64,000 nucleotides of DNA from CATOSP01 sp965205385 (GTDB taxonomy: Bacteria; Chloroflexota; Dehalococcoidia; Lucifugimonadales; UBA3495), in the NCBI GenBank assembly GCA_965205385.1, contig CBDBGS010000004.1, positions 186,001 through 250,000 of the forward strand, read 5' to 3'. Shown here in pieces: positions 42,037 through 50,535 of the stretch. Each line of letters begins with the position of its first letter. Within the stretch, counting starts at the first letter, position 1. The notes under the pieces were generated by a model. That model was not told the DNA's origin, made no database searches, and saw only the letters and a program-made list of their open reading frames with translations. The position numbers were made by a program, and so were the translations under genes.

Positions 42037-43252
42037 AAAGCGCAGATAGTCAGGGTAAAGTGGAGAGTAAGAGACGGGACAGATAATCGTGTTGTGATGG
42101 GGGGATGATGGGAGTCAGGGAGATAGAGCGGTCGCTGGAGCGGTGGGAGTTGGGAGTGAAGGACTTGCAGCGCCGGATGATTCTGGCGCCCACGCCCCGG
42201 GAGCGGGAGCGCTGGTACGCCATGCTGCTGCTGGCCCAGGGGTGGACGGCGGCGGCCACGGCAGAGGCGCTGGACCGGGACCCTCACACCATAGGGCGGT
42301 GGGCATCGGCCTTCGGTGAGGGAGGTTCCAGGGCATTGATTTTCGAGCAGACCGGTGGTTCCCCCCCACCCTTGACCAGGCGAAACAGGAGGAGTTGAAG
42401 GCGGCGGTGCAACAATCGCCAGCGGCGTCGGGCTTGGAATTGGCCAACTGGTATTGGAAGGCGGTAAGGCAGTTTGTCCTGGAAAGCTTTGGCGCCAGCC
42501 TGAGCCGCAGCAGTTGCCTGAACTGGCTGCACCGGTTGGGATTTGCTTTCAAGCGGCCCAAGAAACGGTTGCTGAAGGCTGATGAGGAGAAGCGGGCAGC
42601 CTTCGTGGCTGAGTATGCCGCTATGTGGGAGGAGTCCCAGGGGGCAGGGGCCCGGATATTCTTCGCTGACGAGGCCCACTTCCGGGCGGACGCGGAGTTG
42701 CGGGGGAAGTGGGTGCAGCAGGGAGAACCTGCCCTGGTGGAGTCCACCAGTCCCAGCTACGGGGAGAAGGCCAGCTACTACTCAGCGGTATGCTTGGAGA
42801 CGGGGGAGGTGGAATGGATGGAACTGGGTGGCAACAGCAACTCGGGCACCTCGGTTGCCTTCCTGAAGCAACTGAAAGAAAAGCATCCTGGGCCCTTGAA
42901 GGTGATTTGGGACAATGCGCCAGCCCATCGTGGGGAGGCGATGCGGGAATACCTGCGGACACCGAATCTGAAACTGCAACTGGTGAATCTGCCGGGGTAC
43001 AGCCCGGACTTCAACGCTGATGAAGCCATCTGGGGGTGGGCCAGGGAAGAGGCTACAGGCAATCTGTGCCTCGGGAGCAGGGAAGCGGCGCAGGAGAGGG
43101 TCGGCCGGTTCCTGGCAGGATTGACCCACCGGAAAGAAGAGGTGAGACGGCGCTGCCGGACGATCCTCCAGTCAAGGGCCGAGGCAATCCTGTCAGACTT
43201 CCGGCCTGATTCACAACTCCCGGCAAATGCACATCCCACCTTGGCTTTGGTT
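42020..43252 (+). mobile_element. IS630-family insertion sequence (1233 bp), different from the first
   Basis: Perfect 16-bp terminal inverted repeats (AACCAAAGCCAAGGTG at 42020; its complement ending 43252), flanked by TA at 42018-42019 and 43253-43254. Encodes HTH and DDE ORFs joined by a shift at a C7 run. Its ends and proteins differ from the element at 13525, so these are two separate IS types. Inserted in a sortase gene. Confidence 0.93.
42105..42398 (+). CDS. IS630-family transposase, helix-turn-helix ORF
   Basis: The 97-residue N-terminal DNA-binding part: R-E-R-E-R-W-Y-A-M-L-L-L-A-Q-G-W-T-A-A-A-T-A-E-A-L-like helix-turn-helix near residues 32-65 followed by T-I-G-R-W. After F-E-Q-T-G-G-S-P-P it leaves frame at the C7 run 42361-42367; a -1 shift leads into T-L-D-Q-A-K-Q-E-E-L-K of the DDE ORF. 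Start near GGGGGGATG. Confidence 0.82.
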   Translation: MMGVREIERSLERWELGVKDLQRRMILAPTPRERERWYAMLLLAQGWTAAATAEALDRDPHTIGRWASAFGEGGSRALIFEQTGGSPPPLTRRNRRS

Positions 43253-43255
43253 TAG
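42395..43255 (+). CDS. IS630-family transposase, DDE catalytic ORF
   Basis: A 286-residue catalytic half. DDE triad: I-F-F-A-D-E-A-H-F near residue 90, V-I-W-D-N-A-P-A-H near residue 170 and S-P-D-F-N-A-D-E-A-I-W near residue 205. Homologous sequence starts at about 42371, before the listed TTG, as expected for a protein made by frameshifting from the upstream ORF. The stop codon TAG uses the right-hand TA target base pair. Intact, so possibly active. Confidence 0.88.
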   Translation: MKAAVQQSPAASGLELANWYWKAVRQFVLESFGASLSRSSCLNWLHRLGFAFKRPKKRLLKADEEKRAAFVAEYAAMWEESQGAGARIFFADEAHFRADAELRGKWVQQGEPALVESTSPSYGEKASYYSAVCLETGEVEWMELGGNSNSGTSVAFLKQLKEKHPGPLKVIWDNAPAHRGEAMREYLRTPNLKLQLVNLPGYSPDFNADEAIWGWAREEATGNLCLGSREAAQERVGRFLAGLTHRKEEVRRRCRTILQSRAEAILSDFRPDSQLPANAHPTLALV

Positions 43256-43259
43256 TACC

Positions 43260-43886
43260 ATGGTTGAAGCCGGAGCAGAGGACCTGGCAACCAGGGAGAC
43301 TGGCCTAAACCCGGACCCGCGGACACTTCCGGTCTTCTGGAGCGACCGGCTCTCCTATGAGTCCGCGCCCCAAGAGCTTCAAACGCTGCTAGAAGCATTC
43401 ACCCCGGTGGGTGCGGAACAGGGTTTCCCCCTCGGCAGCAGGGCGGCGTCGACTCGGCTCGCCATCCCTTCGGTGGAAATCGACTCTCGTATCGTCGAGT
43501 TGGCCATCGAAGACTTGGGTGGCAGCAGGGCTTATGAGACCCCCGACCGCGCCGCCGGGCACATCCCCGCGACGGCAAACGCGGGAGAGGCGGGCAGCGC
43601 ATGGTTCTTCGGCCACACCGAGACTCCGCTTCTGGGTGAAGGGTCCATATTTTTCAACCTGGTGCAAATTCCTGAAATGCTCAAACAGGGCCGCGATGTA
43701 TTCGTGATCGCGGAGAGTGAAGAAGGCCAATACCTTTATCGGCTAATCTCGTCCCAGGTGGTGCATGAGCAGGACATACGGCTATACGATGCGGGAGGCG
43801 CGACTATTCACCTGGTATCATGCGTGCCCCGGTTAATTTACGACCACAGGCTGATCGTCAGCGGGGAGTTGATCGGTCAAGTTTAG
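43260..43886 (+). CDS. Sortase, C-terminal catalytic part, cut off by an IS
   Basis: The catalytic domain of the split sortase. His in W-F-F-G-H-T-E-T near residue 118, Cys in H-L-V-S-C-V-P near residue 190 and Arg in Y-D-H-R-L-I-V-S-G near residue 200 form the sortase triad. Sortases join proteins to the cell wall or to each other; in a Chloroflexota-like bacterium this is unusual. The ATG at 43260 could in principle start a soluble fragment, but it would lack the membrane anchor. No sorting-signal protein was found in the window. Confidence 0.85.
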   Translation: MVEAGAEDLATRETGLNPDPRTLPVFWSDRLSYESAPQELQTLLEAFTPVGAEQGFPLGSRAASTRLAIPSVEIDSRIVELAIEDLGGSRAYETPDRAAGHIPATANAGEAGSAWFFGHTETPLLGEGSIFFNLVQIPEMLKQGRDVFVIAESEEGQYLYRLISSQVVHEQDIRLYDAGGATIHLVSCVPRLIYDHRLIVSGELIGQV

Positions 43887-43939
43887 GAACATCACTCCCG
43901 GCGCATGACCGGGCAAAGTGAGATGGGAACCAAAAATAT

Positions 43940-43965
43940 ACGCCCCTCCCGAACAGGAGGGGCGT
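43940..43965. terminator. Bidirectional hairpin terminator
   Basis: A 10-bp perfect stem, ACGCCCCTCC / GGAGGGGCGT, with loop CGAACA, between the convergent sortase fragment and the CBS-domain gene. A-rich on one side and T-containing on the other. Confidence 0.65.
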
Positions 43966-43981
43966 TACCATTTGTCCCATT

Positions 43982-45199
43982 TTAGCTTGCCGGGCTGACG
44001 CCTCCCGCGTCGGTCCGGTGGATGCGCAGCTTGCGTAGACGCCGTCCCAGAACAGACACGACCTCAATCTGGAGGCGGTCAGTGGTCACCACATCTCCAG
44101 CGACTGGGATCCTTCCCAGGGCCTGGTAGACGTAACCTCCAACCGTGTCCACATCGGGGCTGTCTATGCGCGCCCCGAATAGCTGTTCCACGTCCTCTGT
44201 CGACACGCGGGCGTCCACCAACGCTCCACCTAGTTCTATTGTTTCCAACAACGGCTCCCTATCGCGGGAGACTTCGTCTTCGATCTCCCCAACGATTTCT
44301 TCCAGCAGGTCTTCCATTGTTACGAGACCTTCGGTGCCGCCGTATTCATCCACGACGATGGCCATCTGGACGCCGCGTTCCTGGAATTCCTCCAACAGGT
44401 CATCCAGCCGTTTGCTCTCGGGGATGATGAAGGGAGCGTTCATCAAGGACTTTAGCTCCTGCTCGGAACTGGGGTGCGCCAGGGCGTGAAGGACTTCCCG
44501 GGAGTGGATTACGCCGACGATGTGGTCGATGGAGTCTTCGTATACCGGAATGCGGCTGTGTCCTTCCTTCACCATCAAGTCGGCTACTTCGGAGAGGGAC
44601 GAATCGACCTCGGCGGTCATCATGTCCAGCCTCGGGACCATGATCTCGCGGGCCGTGGAAATGTCCAGGGTCAGAATGGAACGGAGCATTTGCCGGTCTC
44701 GTTGGTCCATGTTGACCAGGTCCGCTTCGGTGATGACCCGCTCGTCCCCGCTGGCGGCGTCCTCCCACGAGCCGTCCCTGGAGCCTTCGGGCCGGACCAT
44801 CCCGTCTCCCAGGACAGATGGGACCCTCTCGTTGCTTCCGTTCAAGACACGGGAAAGCGCCAAAAGGATTTTTCGAGACGATCCGGAACGCTTGGCGGCT
44901 ACGATTCCGGTGGCGCGGTCGATAATCACGAGGAACAACAAAGATACGAGGGAAACCAGGGAGATGACCCACCAAGCCGCCGGCGTCACGAGGTTAATGT
45001 AGAAAACGCCGGAGATTGCAACCGCGATTACACAGGCGAATTTGCACCAGAGTATCGCCCGCGACACCCGCGGAGAGGGCCTGCCGTTCCTGAATTCGTT
45101 ACCCGCGGGGCTGGACGCGTGTTGCGCCAAGCTTAAGAATGCGAAGAGTAGAAGGGATACCGCGAAAACGGCTACTGTCGATAAATAGTCTGTGTCCAA
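43982..45199 (-). CDS. CorC/HlyC-type CBS-domain membrane protein
   Basis: A 405-residue CNNM/CorC-family protein. The N-terminal membrane part (about residues 5-110, three to four hydrophobic segments) is shorter than a full DUF21 domain. Two CBS domains follow (T-A-R-E-I-M-V-P-R-L-D-M near residue 185 and V-D-E-Y-G-G-T-E-G-L-V-T-M-E-D-L near residue 285), then the CorC_HlyC C-terminal domain. Relatives take part in magnesium or cobalt efflux. Follows glmU (55 bases) on the same strand. Confidence 0.87.
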   Translation of the reverse strand: MDTDYLSTVAVFAVSLLLFAFLSLAQHASSPAGNEFRNGRPSPRVSRAILWCKFACVIAVAISGVFYINLVTPAAWWVISLVSLVSLLFLVIIDRATGIVAAKRSGSSRKILLALSRVLNGSNERVPSVLGDGMVRPEGSRDGSWEDAASGDERVITEADLVNMDQRDRQMLRSILTLDISTAREIMVPRLDMMTAEVDSSLSEVADLMVKEGHSRIPVYEDSIDHIVGVIHSREVLHALAHPSSEQELKSLMNAPFIIPESKRLDDLLEEFQERGVQMAIVVDEYGGTEGLVTMEDLLEEIVGEIEDEVSRDREPLLETIELGGALVDARVSTEDVEQLFGARIDSPDVDTVGGYVYQALGRIPVAGDVVTTDRLQIEVVSVLGRRLRKLRIHRTDAGGVSPAS

Positions 45200-45254
45200 T
45201 AACCTTCACCCTCCCGGGTTTGCGGAGACCAAATCAAAGGGAATCACCAGGAGG

Positions 45255-46610
45255 TCAATCGGACTCTGGCCTTTGTTCACGTATTTTAGCAGGAACTCCA
45301 ACCGCCAGTCTACCGGCGGGAATGTCCCTGGTTACCACCGATCCCGCCCCCGTGTAAGCGCCGTCACCCACCGAGACCGGGGCGATGAGCATGGTGTCGC
45401 AACCTATGAAGGCATCCGCCCCTATGTTCGTGCGGTGTTTGTCCTTGCCATCGTAGTTGCAGGTGATGGTTCCCGCTCCCACATTGACCCGCGCCCCGAT
45501 GGACGCGTCTCCCACGTAACCGAAATGGCCCATAACCGCGCCAGCGGCGAAACGGCTTTCCTTAACTTCAACGTAGTTTCCGATGTGCACCCCGGATTCC
45601 AGGTAAGCGCCGGGCCGGAGATGGCTGAACGGGCCAATATCCACACCATCTTCCATCGTGGACTCTTCCAACATCGAGGCCGTGACACGGCATCCCCGGC
45701 CAACCAAGGAGTCCCTTACCACCGAGCTTGGACCGACTTCGCAGTCCTCGCCGATCCGAGTCCGGCCCAGCAGCATCGTATTGGGAAGTACCACCGTGTC
45801 TGCCCCGATTGTCACATCCGCATCAATTTGGACCGACTCGGGGTTTTGTATAGTAACTCCGGCCAACATCCAATGCTCCCGGATGCGGCCGCTCATCGCG
45901 CTTTCCACCTGGGCGAGTTGCACCCGGTTGTTAACTCCCAGGATGTCAGTGTGGTGCGTGGGTTCCCCAACCACACCTTCTCCCTGTTGGGCTCCCATGG
46001 CGATGAGACTGGTGAGGTACGTTTCGCCGTTGGCGCTCGGGCCTACGCGCTTTAAGTTTTCCCATAACCACGGAGTCCGGAAACAGTAGACCCCGCCGTT
46101 GACCTCGGCGGATTGCCGTGGATCGTGCTCTTCCTCGGCGGCCTCGATGATTTTCAGGATTCTCCCTTCCCCATCCCGCGATACTATGCCCAGATCCTGG
46201 GACTCCGGTACCTCCGCCGTCATTATGCTCACCGCGGGGAAGGCGCCGACATGGGATTCGATCAACCGTTTGACGGACTCCTCACGGACCAGGGGAGCAT
46301 CGCAGTTCATCACCAAAACATGGCCGGATTCTCCCTCCACCACCTCCCTAGCCCGGATTACCGCATCTCCCGTCCCGCCAACACGAGGTTGGATGGCATA
46401 CTCCACGACGTCGCCGAAGAGCCTTCGCACTGCCGCGCAGGTCGAGGGGGACACAACTACCACTACCCGCTCAATCCCCAGCCGCCGGAGCAGCTCCACG
46501 GGATAGCGCACCATCTCTTTGCCGCAGACCTTGTGCAGCGCTTTGGGTAGCTTGGACTTCATTCTCGCGCCCTGTCCCGCGGCTAGCACGACTCCGGCCC
46601 AACCGTCCAT
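45255..46610 (-). CDS. glmU: Bifunctional GlmU (UDP-GlcNAc pyrophosphorylase / GlcN-1-P acetyltransferase)
   Basis: A 451-residue GlmU, which makes UDP-N-acetylglucosamine for wall and glycan synthesis. N-terminal nucleotidyltransferase: L-A-A-G-Q-G-A-R-M-K-S-K-L-P-K-A; C-terminal left-handed beta helix with hexapeptide repeats and G-A-G-T-I-T-C-N-Y-D-G-K-D-K-H-R-T (acetyl-CoA site, active His region). The ATG at 46610 follows GGAGGAG; the open frame continues 54 codons upstream without family similarity. Length is normal. Confidence 0.94.
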   Translation of the reverse strand: MDGWAGVVLAAGQGARMKSKLPKALHKVCGKEMVRYPVELLRRLGIERVVVVVSPSTCAAVRRLFGDVVEYAIQPRVGGTGDAVIRAREVVEGESGHVLVMNCDAPLVREESVKRLIESHVGAFPAVSIMTAEVPESQDLGIVSRDGEGRILKIIEAAEEEHDPRQSAEVNGGVYCFRTPWLWENLKRVGPSANGETYLTSLIAMGAQQGEGVVGEPTHHTDILGVNNRVQLAQVESAMSGRIREHWMLAGVTIQNPESVQIDADVTIGADTVVLPNTMLLGRTRIGEDCEVGPSSVVRDSLVGRGCRVTASMLEESTMEDGVDIGPFSHLRPGAYLESGVHIGNYVEVKESRFAAGAVMGHFGYVGDASIGARVNVGAGTITCNYDGKDKHRTNIGADAFIGCDTMLIAPVSVGDGAYTGAGSVVTRDIPAGRLAVGVPAKIREQRPESD

Positions 46611-46812
46611 ATCGTCTCCTCCTGCCGCCTTCGGCTGATTCGCCCCAATTATAGCAGCAGTCCGCCAGTGCCCCGGCCCTCTGCCGGTGCAAGGGCGACC
46701 CCTGTGCTTTCTGCCCACTATGAGTCCCCATCCCGCCGGGCTGGTACAATTGGACGGTCGCCATTCGGGCAAAAGCCATACCGGAATTCATGCCGACGTA
46801 GGAGGTGCACCG

Positions 46813-48162
46813 TTGCCAGAACTATACGAACTTACAGCCGCCGATGCTGCCCGGCGCATCAAAGAGGGAGAGATTACTCCTCGAGACTTGGCAGAGGCGC
46901 TGCTTGACCGCATCGAGTTCCTGGAACCACGCCTCAAGGCCTGGGTCTATCTGGACCGTGAAGCCATTCTACGGGACGCCGAGCACAAGACCCAGGAGTT
47001 GTCCCTGGGAGACTCCGTCGGGCCGCTGCATGGAGTTCCCGTGGCGCTGAAAGACATTTACTATACGGCGGGCATCCCAACCACCGCCTGCTCCCGCCTG
47101 TACGCCGGTTTCGTCCCGGAATACGACGCCACAACCGTGGCCCTTCTCAAGGACGCCGGGGCCATCGTCCTGGGCAAGACCGTAACCACCGAGTTCGCCT
47201 GCATGGACCCGTCCCCGACCCTCAACCCTTGGAACCCCGCACACACTCCGGGCGGCTCCAGCAGCGGCTCCGCGGTGAGTGTGGCCTCCCGAATGTGTCC
47301 GGTGGCGCTGGGCTCTCAGACGGTGGGATCGGTCCTGCGTCCTGCCTCTTATAACGGGGTGGTGGGTTTCAAGCCGTCATTCGGCCGCGTGAGCCGGTAT
47401 GGCGTCATCCCGGTGAGTTGGTCCCTCGACCATGTTGGTTGGATGGCCCGGTCAGTGGAAGACGCCGCGCTGCTTCTGCAGGTAATGGCCGGCCCCGACG
47501 TCAACGACCCTCTGGCCTCCCATCAACCCATTCCCGACTACCTGGGAGGGCTGGATTCCGCGTCCCCGCCCCGCATCGGCCTGGTCCGCCAGTTCTTCTA
47601 CGACCACGCTGGCGAGGAGGTCCAGCGCCATACCGACGCGGTTGTTGAGACGTTGAGGCAAGCGGGCGCCCCGGTAGCGGAGGTTGCGTTGCCCGACAGC
47701 ATCAACACGGCCATCGAGGACCAGCAAGTGGTGATGGCGGTAGAGGGCGCAGCCTTCCATAAGGAGATGTACCAAGCCAGGGGCACCGAATACCAACCGA
47801 AACTGCGAGAGATGCTGGGTCGAGGACTGCTTACCAGCAGTTCCACCTATTCCCGGGCGCAGGAAAGCCGTCAGCAGTTCATTGTGGAAATGGCCCGTCT
47901 GGCGGAGTCGGTCGACGTGTTGCTGACCCCCTCGACGCCTACAGCGGCCCTGGCAGATCTCTCCAACACGGGGAATACCATGTTCCAGGGTCCCTGGACC
48001 TCCTGTGGCCTTCCGGCTATTACCATTCCGTCCGGCGTTGCGGAATCAGGGCTGCCGATGGGAATCCAGATGGCCGGAGCATACTTCGGGGAGCAGGGGC
48101 TATTGGCTGCGGCGCGCTGGTGCGAGAAGACCTTGAACGTCAACCTGGCGCCGCCGTTGTAG
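46813..48162 (+). CDS. Amidase signature family protein
   Basis: A 449-residue amidase. Ser-cisSer-Lys triad: Lys in G-V-P-V-A-L-K-D-I near residue 75, and P-G-G-S-S-S-G-S-A and Q-T-V-G-S-V-L-R-P for the two Ser. The usual D/Q-T-G-G-S motif has Val for the first Gly. I chose TTG 46813 because AGGAGG lies 7-8 bases upstream and the protein then begins P-E-L-Y-E-L-T-A, as relatives do. A second amidase is at 53775-55133. The substrate is unknown; the cyclase-family hydrolase downstream could act in the same pathway. Confidence 0.87.
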   Translation: MPELYELTAADAARRIKEGEITPRDLAEALLDRIEFLEPRLKAWVYLDREAILRDAEHKTQELSLGDSVGPLHGVPVALKDIYYTAGIPTTACSRLYAGFVPEYDATTVALLKDAGAIVLGKTVTTEFACMDPSPTLNPWNPAHTPGGSSSGSAVSVASRMCPVALGSQTVGSVLRPASYNGVVGFKPSFGRVSRYGVIPVSWSLDHVGWMARSVEDAALLLQVMAGPDVNDPLASHQPIPDYLGGLDSASPPRIGLVRQFFYDHAGEEVQRHTDAVVETLRQAGAPVAEVALPDSINTAIEDQQVVMAVEGAAFHKEMYQARGTEYQPKLREMLGRGLLTSSSTYSRAQESRQQFIVEMARLAESVDVLLTPSTPTAALADLSNTGNTMFQGPWTSCGLPAITIPSGVAESGLPMGIQMAGAYFGEQGLLAAARWCEKTLNVNLAPPL

Positions 48163-48282
48163 CGGAGCACCAAAACCAAGACTGAAATTACGTGTATTTT
48201 CGTGGGATGCTAGAGCGCCAATCGGACCAATGAGCCAACGAGCCCGGTAGCGAACTCCCGAATCTAGAGGAGGATCATAAAG

Positions 48283-49230
48283 ATGCCAGGAACGATCCCA
48301 ACCGAAGAGGAAGTCCTTAGCTACTTCGAGTCCCTATCCAACTGGGGACGATGGGGCGACGGTGAGACCAAGGGCGCCCTAAACCTCATCACTCCAGAGA
48401 AAGTCAAAGCCGCCGTCGCAACCGTCCAGGAAGGCGAGCGGGTCTCTCTTGCGAGGACCGTCCGGTTCGAGGCAACCATCGACTCGCCCAACCCGCCGGT
48501 GCATTTCATGGTTGAGAGCGGAGAGGGCTGGGCCTCCGGCGAGAAGGTCAGCGCCCGCCCCAACGCCGCCGCCACCGACTATTTCGGCATGATATTCCAC
48601 GGCACCACCATCACCCACATCGACAGCCTGGCCCATTTTTTCTGGGAGGGTAAGACTTTCAACGGCAACCCGGCCCACCTGGTTTCCACGAGCCTGGGCG
48701 CTACAGTCGGTTCCGTTGAAGATGCCAAGGACGGGATCATTACTCGCGGAGTCCTGGTGGATGTGCCCATGGTACGGGGCATCGACTGGATAGAGCGCGG
48801 CGAAGGCGTCATGCCTGAGGACATATTGACGGCGGAGGAACGCTGCGGTTTCAAGGTTGAGCCGGGCGACGTTCTGCTGGTCCGCACCGGTCAACTACAC
48901 CGCCGCAACGTGGAGGGCCCTGTTGGCAGGACAACAGGTTCCACGGCCTGCCAAGCCGCTTGCCTGCCTCTATTCCACGAGCGGGACATCGCCATGCTGG
49001 GCTCCGACACGGGCAACGACGTTGCTCCCCAGGAGTATCCCAAGCTATCCAACCCCATTCACCAGGTGAGCATCGTTGCCATGGGCGTCTGGATTCTGGA
49101 CAACGCTAATCTCGAAGAGTTGGCTGTAGCCTGCCAGGAGCGCAACCGCTGGGAGTTCATGCTGTCGATTGGCCCTTTGGCCCTACACGCCACCACCGGC
49201 TCGCCCGTGAACCCCATAGCGATTTTCTAG
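48283..49230 (+). CDS. Cyclase-family hydrolase (kynurenine formamidase-like)
   Basis: A 315-residue metal-dependent hydrolase of the cyclase family. The metal motif H-I-D-S-L-A-H (H-x-D-x3-H) lies near residue 110. Family members hydrolyse formylkynurenine or related amides and lactones. Start ATG 48283 follows GAGGAGG. The last 16 codons recur at 49781-49828 with only synonymous differences, so a second copy once existed. Confidence 0.85.
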   Translation: MPGTIPTEEEVLSYFESLSNWGRWGDGETKGALNLITPEKVKAAVATVQEGERVSLARTVRFEATIDSPNPPVHFMVESGEGWASGEKVSARPNAAATDYFGMIFHGTTITHIDSLAHFFWEGKTFNGNPAHLVSTSLGATVGSVEDAKDGIITRGVLVDVPMVRGIDWIERGEGVMPEDILTAEERCGFKVEPGDVLLVRTGQLHRRNVEGPVGRTTGSTACQAACLPLFHERDIAMLGSDTGNDVAPQEYPKLSNPIHQVSIVAMGVWILDNANLEELAVACQERNRWEFMLSIGPLALHATTGSPVNPIAIF

Positions 49231-49269
49231 GCCGCGCAAGTCGAATCGGCGGGCGGTATTGATTTTCGT

Positions 49270-49510
49270 GTGAGGTTCTCCGACTATTGCATCAATCGCC
49301 TACATCAATCGCCGTTTGCCGATTCGAGGCATCACCTGGGAGCAGGCCATCGAGGCGGTCTATAATTCGGTGCGCACTCAGGTTCAAGATGACGGGCGAA
49401 TCCGGCATGGGGGGTATGTGTATGCACTGCAACGATACGTGCAAGTGGTCGTTGCACCAGGCGGTGAAACCATCATTACGGCCTTCATTGACTCGAACTT
49501 CAGGCCCTAA
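49270..49510 (+). pseudogene. DUF4258-like gene broken by a 13-bp tandem duplication
   Basis: A small toxin-like DUF4258 gene. Reading from GTG 49270 gives M-R-F-S-D-Y-C-I-N-R, and the frame is lost where CATCAATCGCC occurs twice (49290-49300 and 49303-49313, period 13). Removing 13 bases joins R-F-S-D-Y-C-I-N-R to R-L-P-I-R-G-I-T-W-E-Q-A in one frame, a plausible 76-residue protein. The present longest frame starts at TTG 49316 (64 residues) without a ribosome site. Such genes often pair with DUF2283, and one follows. Confidence 0.65.
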
Positions 49511-49525
49511 AGAGGTCTTCGAATT

Positions 49526-49720
49526 ATGGAAGTGACTTACGATGCTGACGTGGACATCCTGTCCATTGTCTTGGACGTCAGACAGGCGAAGGAATCTAAG
49601 GAGATTTTGCCCGGCGTCGTAGCGGACTTTGACCAGAACGATCGAGTGATAGCCCTGGAAATCTTTGACGCCAAAGAGATAGCCGACCTTTCCCAGGTGA
49701 AGGTGGCGGTGTCACCCTGA
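49526..49720 (+). CDS. DUF2283 family protein (antitoxin-like partner)
   Basis: A 64-residue protein: V-T-Y-D-A-D-V-D-I-L-S-I-V-L, then E-I-L-P-G-V-V-A-D-F-D and V-I-A-L-E-I-F-D-A-K-E, the usual DUF2283 pattern. It follows the DUF4258-like gene by 15 bases with AGAGG upstream. Such pairs are suspected toxin-antitoxin modules; here the putative toxin is frameshifted while this gene is intact, which would be the safe way to lose such a module. Confidence 0.8.
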   Translation: MEVTYDADVDILSIVLDVRQAKESKEILPGVVADFDQNDRVIALEIFDAKEIADLSQVKVAVSP

Positions 49721-49780
49721 TACGACCGAATCATTCCGGTCTCGTCTTAGGTAAATCCAGTTCGGGGTATCCCGCTGACC

Positions 49781-49828
49781 CTCCACGCTACCACCGGCTC
49801 GCCGGTTAACCCCATCGCGATTTTCTAG
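49781..49828 (+). pseudogene. Remnant of a second cyclase-family gene (last 16 codons)
   Basis: Codes L-H-A-T-T-G-S-P-V-N-P-I-A-I-F and the stop TAG, identical in protein to the end of the cyclase gene at 49230. The five base differences seen are all synonymous, so the copy diverged as coding sequence. The rest of the gene is absent; about 5 more upstream codons look similar. Confidence 0.82.
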
Positions 49829-49833
49829 CCCAA

Positions 49834-49881
49834 TTTCCACCGGGAAGAGTTTCCACCGGGAAGAGTTTCCACCGGGAAGAA
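49834..49881 (+). repeat. Three copies of a 16-bp tandem repeat
   Basis: TTTCCACCGGGAAGAG three times in a row (the last ends AA), just after the cyclase remnant. Non-coding. Confidence 0.9.
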
Positions 49882-49938
49882 AGGAGCGGCGCCGTGGGTC
49901 TCACGGTGCCGTTCTGTATGGACCAAGGCTGGTGTGAC

Positions 49939-50493
49939 TCACGAGCCGGTGGCAAGGATTTGCCTTAATTCAGCCAAACTGATGCTCTCGCCTATGTCGT
50001 TGGGTAACGGTGATTCCGGTTCTCGCCGCAAGAAGTTCGCCAATTCATTGAGCGCGTCGGATTCCGCGGTAGTGATTCCGTCCTCCACCCAGGAGAATCC
50101 GGAAATGCGATTGGTCAACTCCTGGTACCTCCAGAATATACGGCCCATAGATTCCAGGGCGAGCATCTCGTCAGTGTTCATGCCGTCTTTCGACCAGAGG
50201 TAGCCGAGAACCCGCCTTAACAACTGCGCGTCTTTTCGGCTTATGTTTCCCAGATTCCGCACAAACCAACGCTCCCTGAGGGAAATCGAGTCCCTCGCCC
50301 ATTGATAGTCCATAATTTGCATAGCAAGACCGGGGTCCACCTTGAAAATCCTTGATAAGGCCACCAGCGATCCCAATTCGTGCCCTGCTATGCCGTCCGC
50401 TAACCACGGGTGCCGAGTTTGAAACCCGGCCTCATCGAGTCCTAAGCGGAGCGCGAAAGAGCGACCGGTTGAGTCAACCAGAGCCCGCGCCAA
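49939..50493 (-). CDS. C-terminal W-x2-D-G repeat region cut off from the zincin lipoprotein by a TAG
   Basis: A 184-residue helical repeat segment in the same frame as the zincin gene upstream (50536-52236); only the TAG at the end of that gene separates them. It contains repeats with a shared core, P-W-L-A-D-G-I-A-G-H-E, Q-W-A-R-D-S-I-S, L-W-S-K-D-G-M-N-T-D-E and S-W-V-E-D-G-I-T-T-A-E, spaced roughly 40-45 residues. The listed start is internal, without a clear ribosome site. If TAG were Trp, as repeat spacing suggests, the protein would have 765 residues. Confidence 0.6.
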   Translation of the reverse strand: MARALVDSTGRSFALRLGLDEAGFQTRHPWLADGIAGHELGSLVALSRIFKVDPGLAMQIMDYQWARDSISLRERWFVRNLGNISRKDAQLLRRVLGYLWSKDGMNTDEMLALESMGRIFWRYQELTNRISGFSWVEDGITTAESDALNELANFLRREPESPLPNDIGESISLAELRQILATGS

Positions 50494-50535
50494 CTCTTGG
50501 TCCTCTAAGAGGTACGCGAAATCCTCAATATCGAC

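Noticed and set aside
46611..46772. 54-residue N-terminal extension of GlmU
   Set aside because: GGAGGAG before 46610 and the normal family start at M-D-G-W-A-G; the extension overlaps the divergent amidase promoter region.
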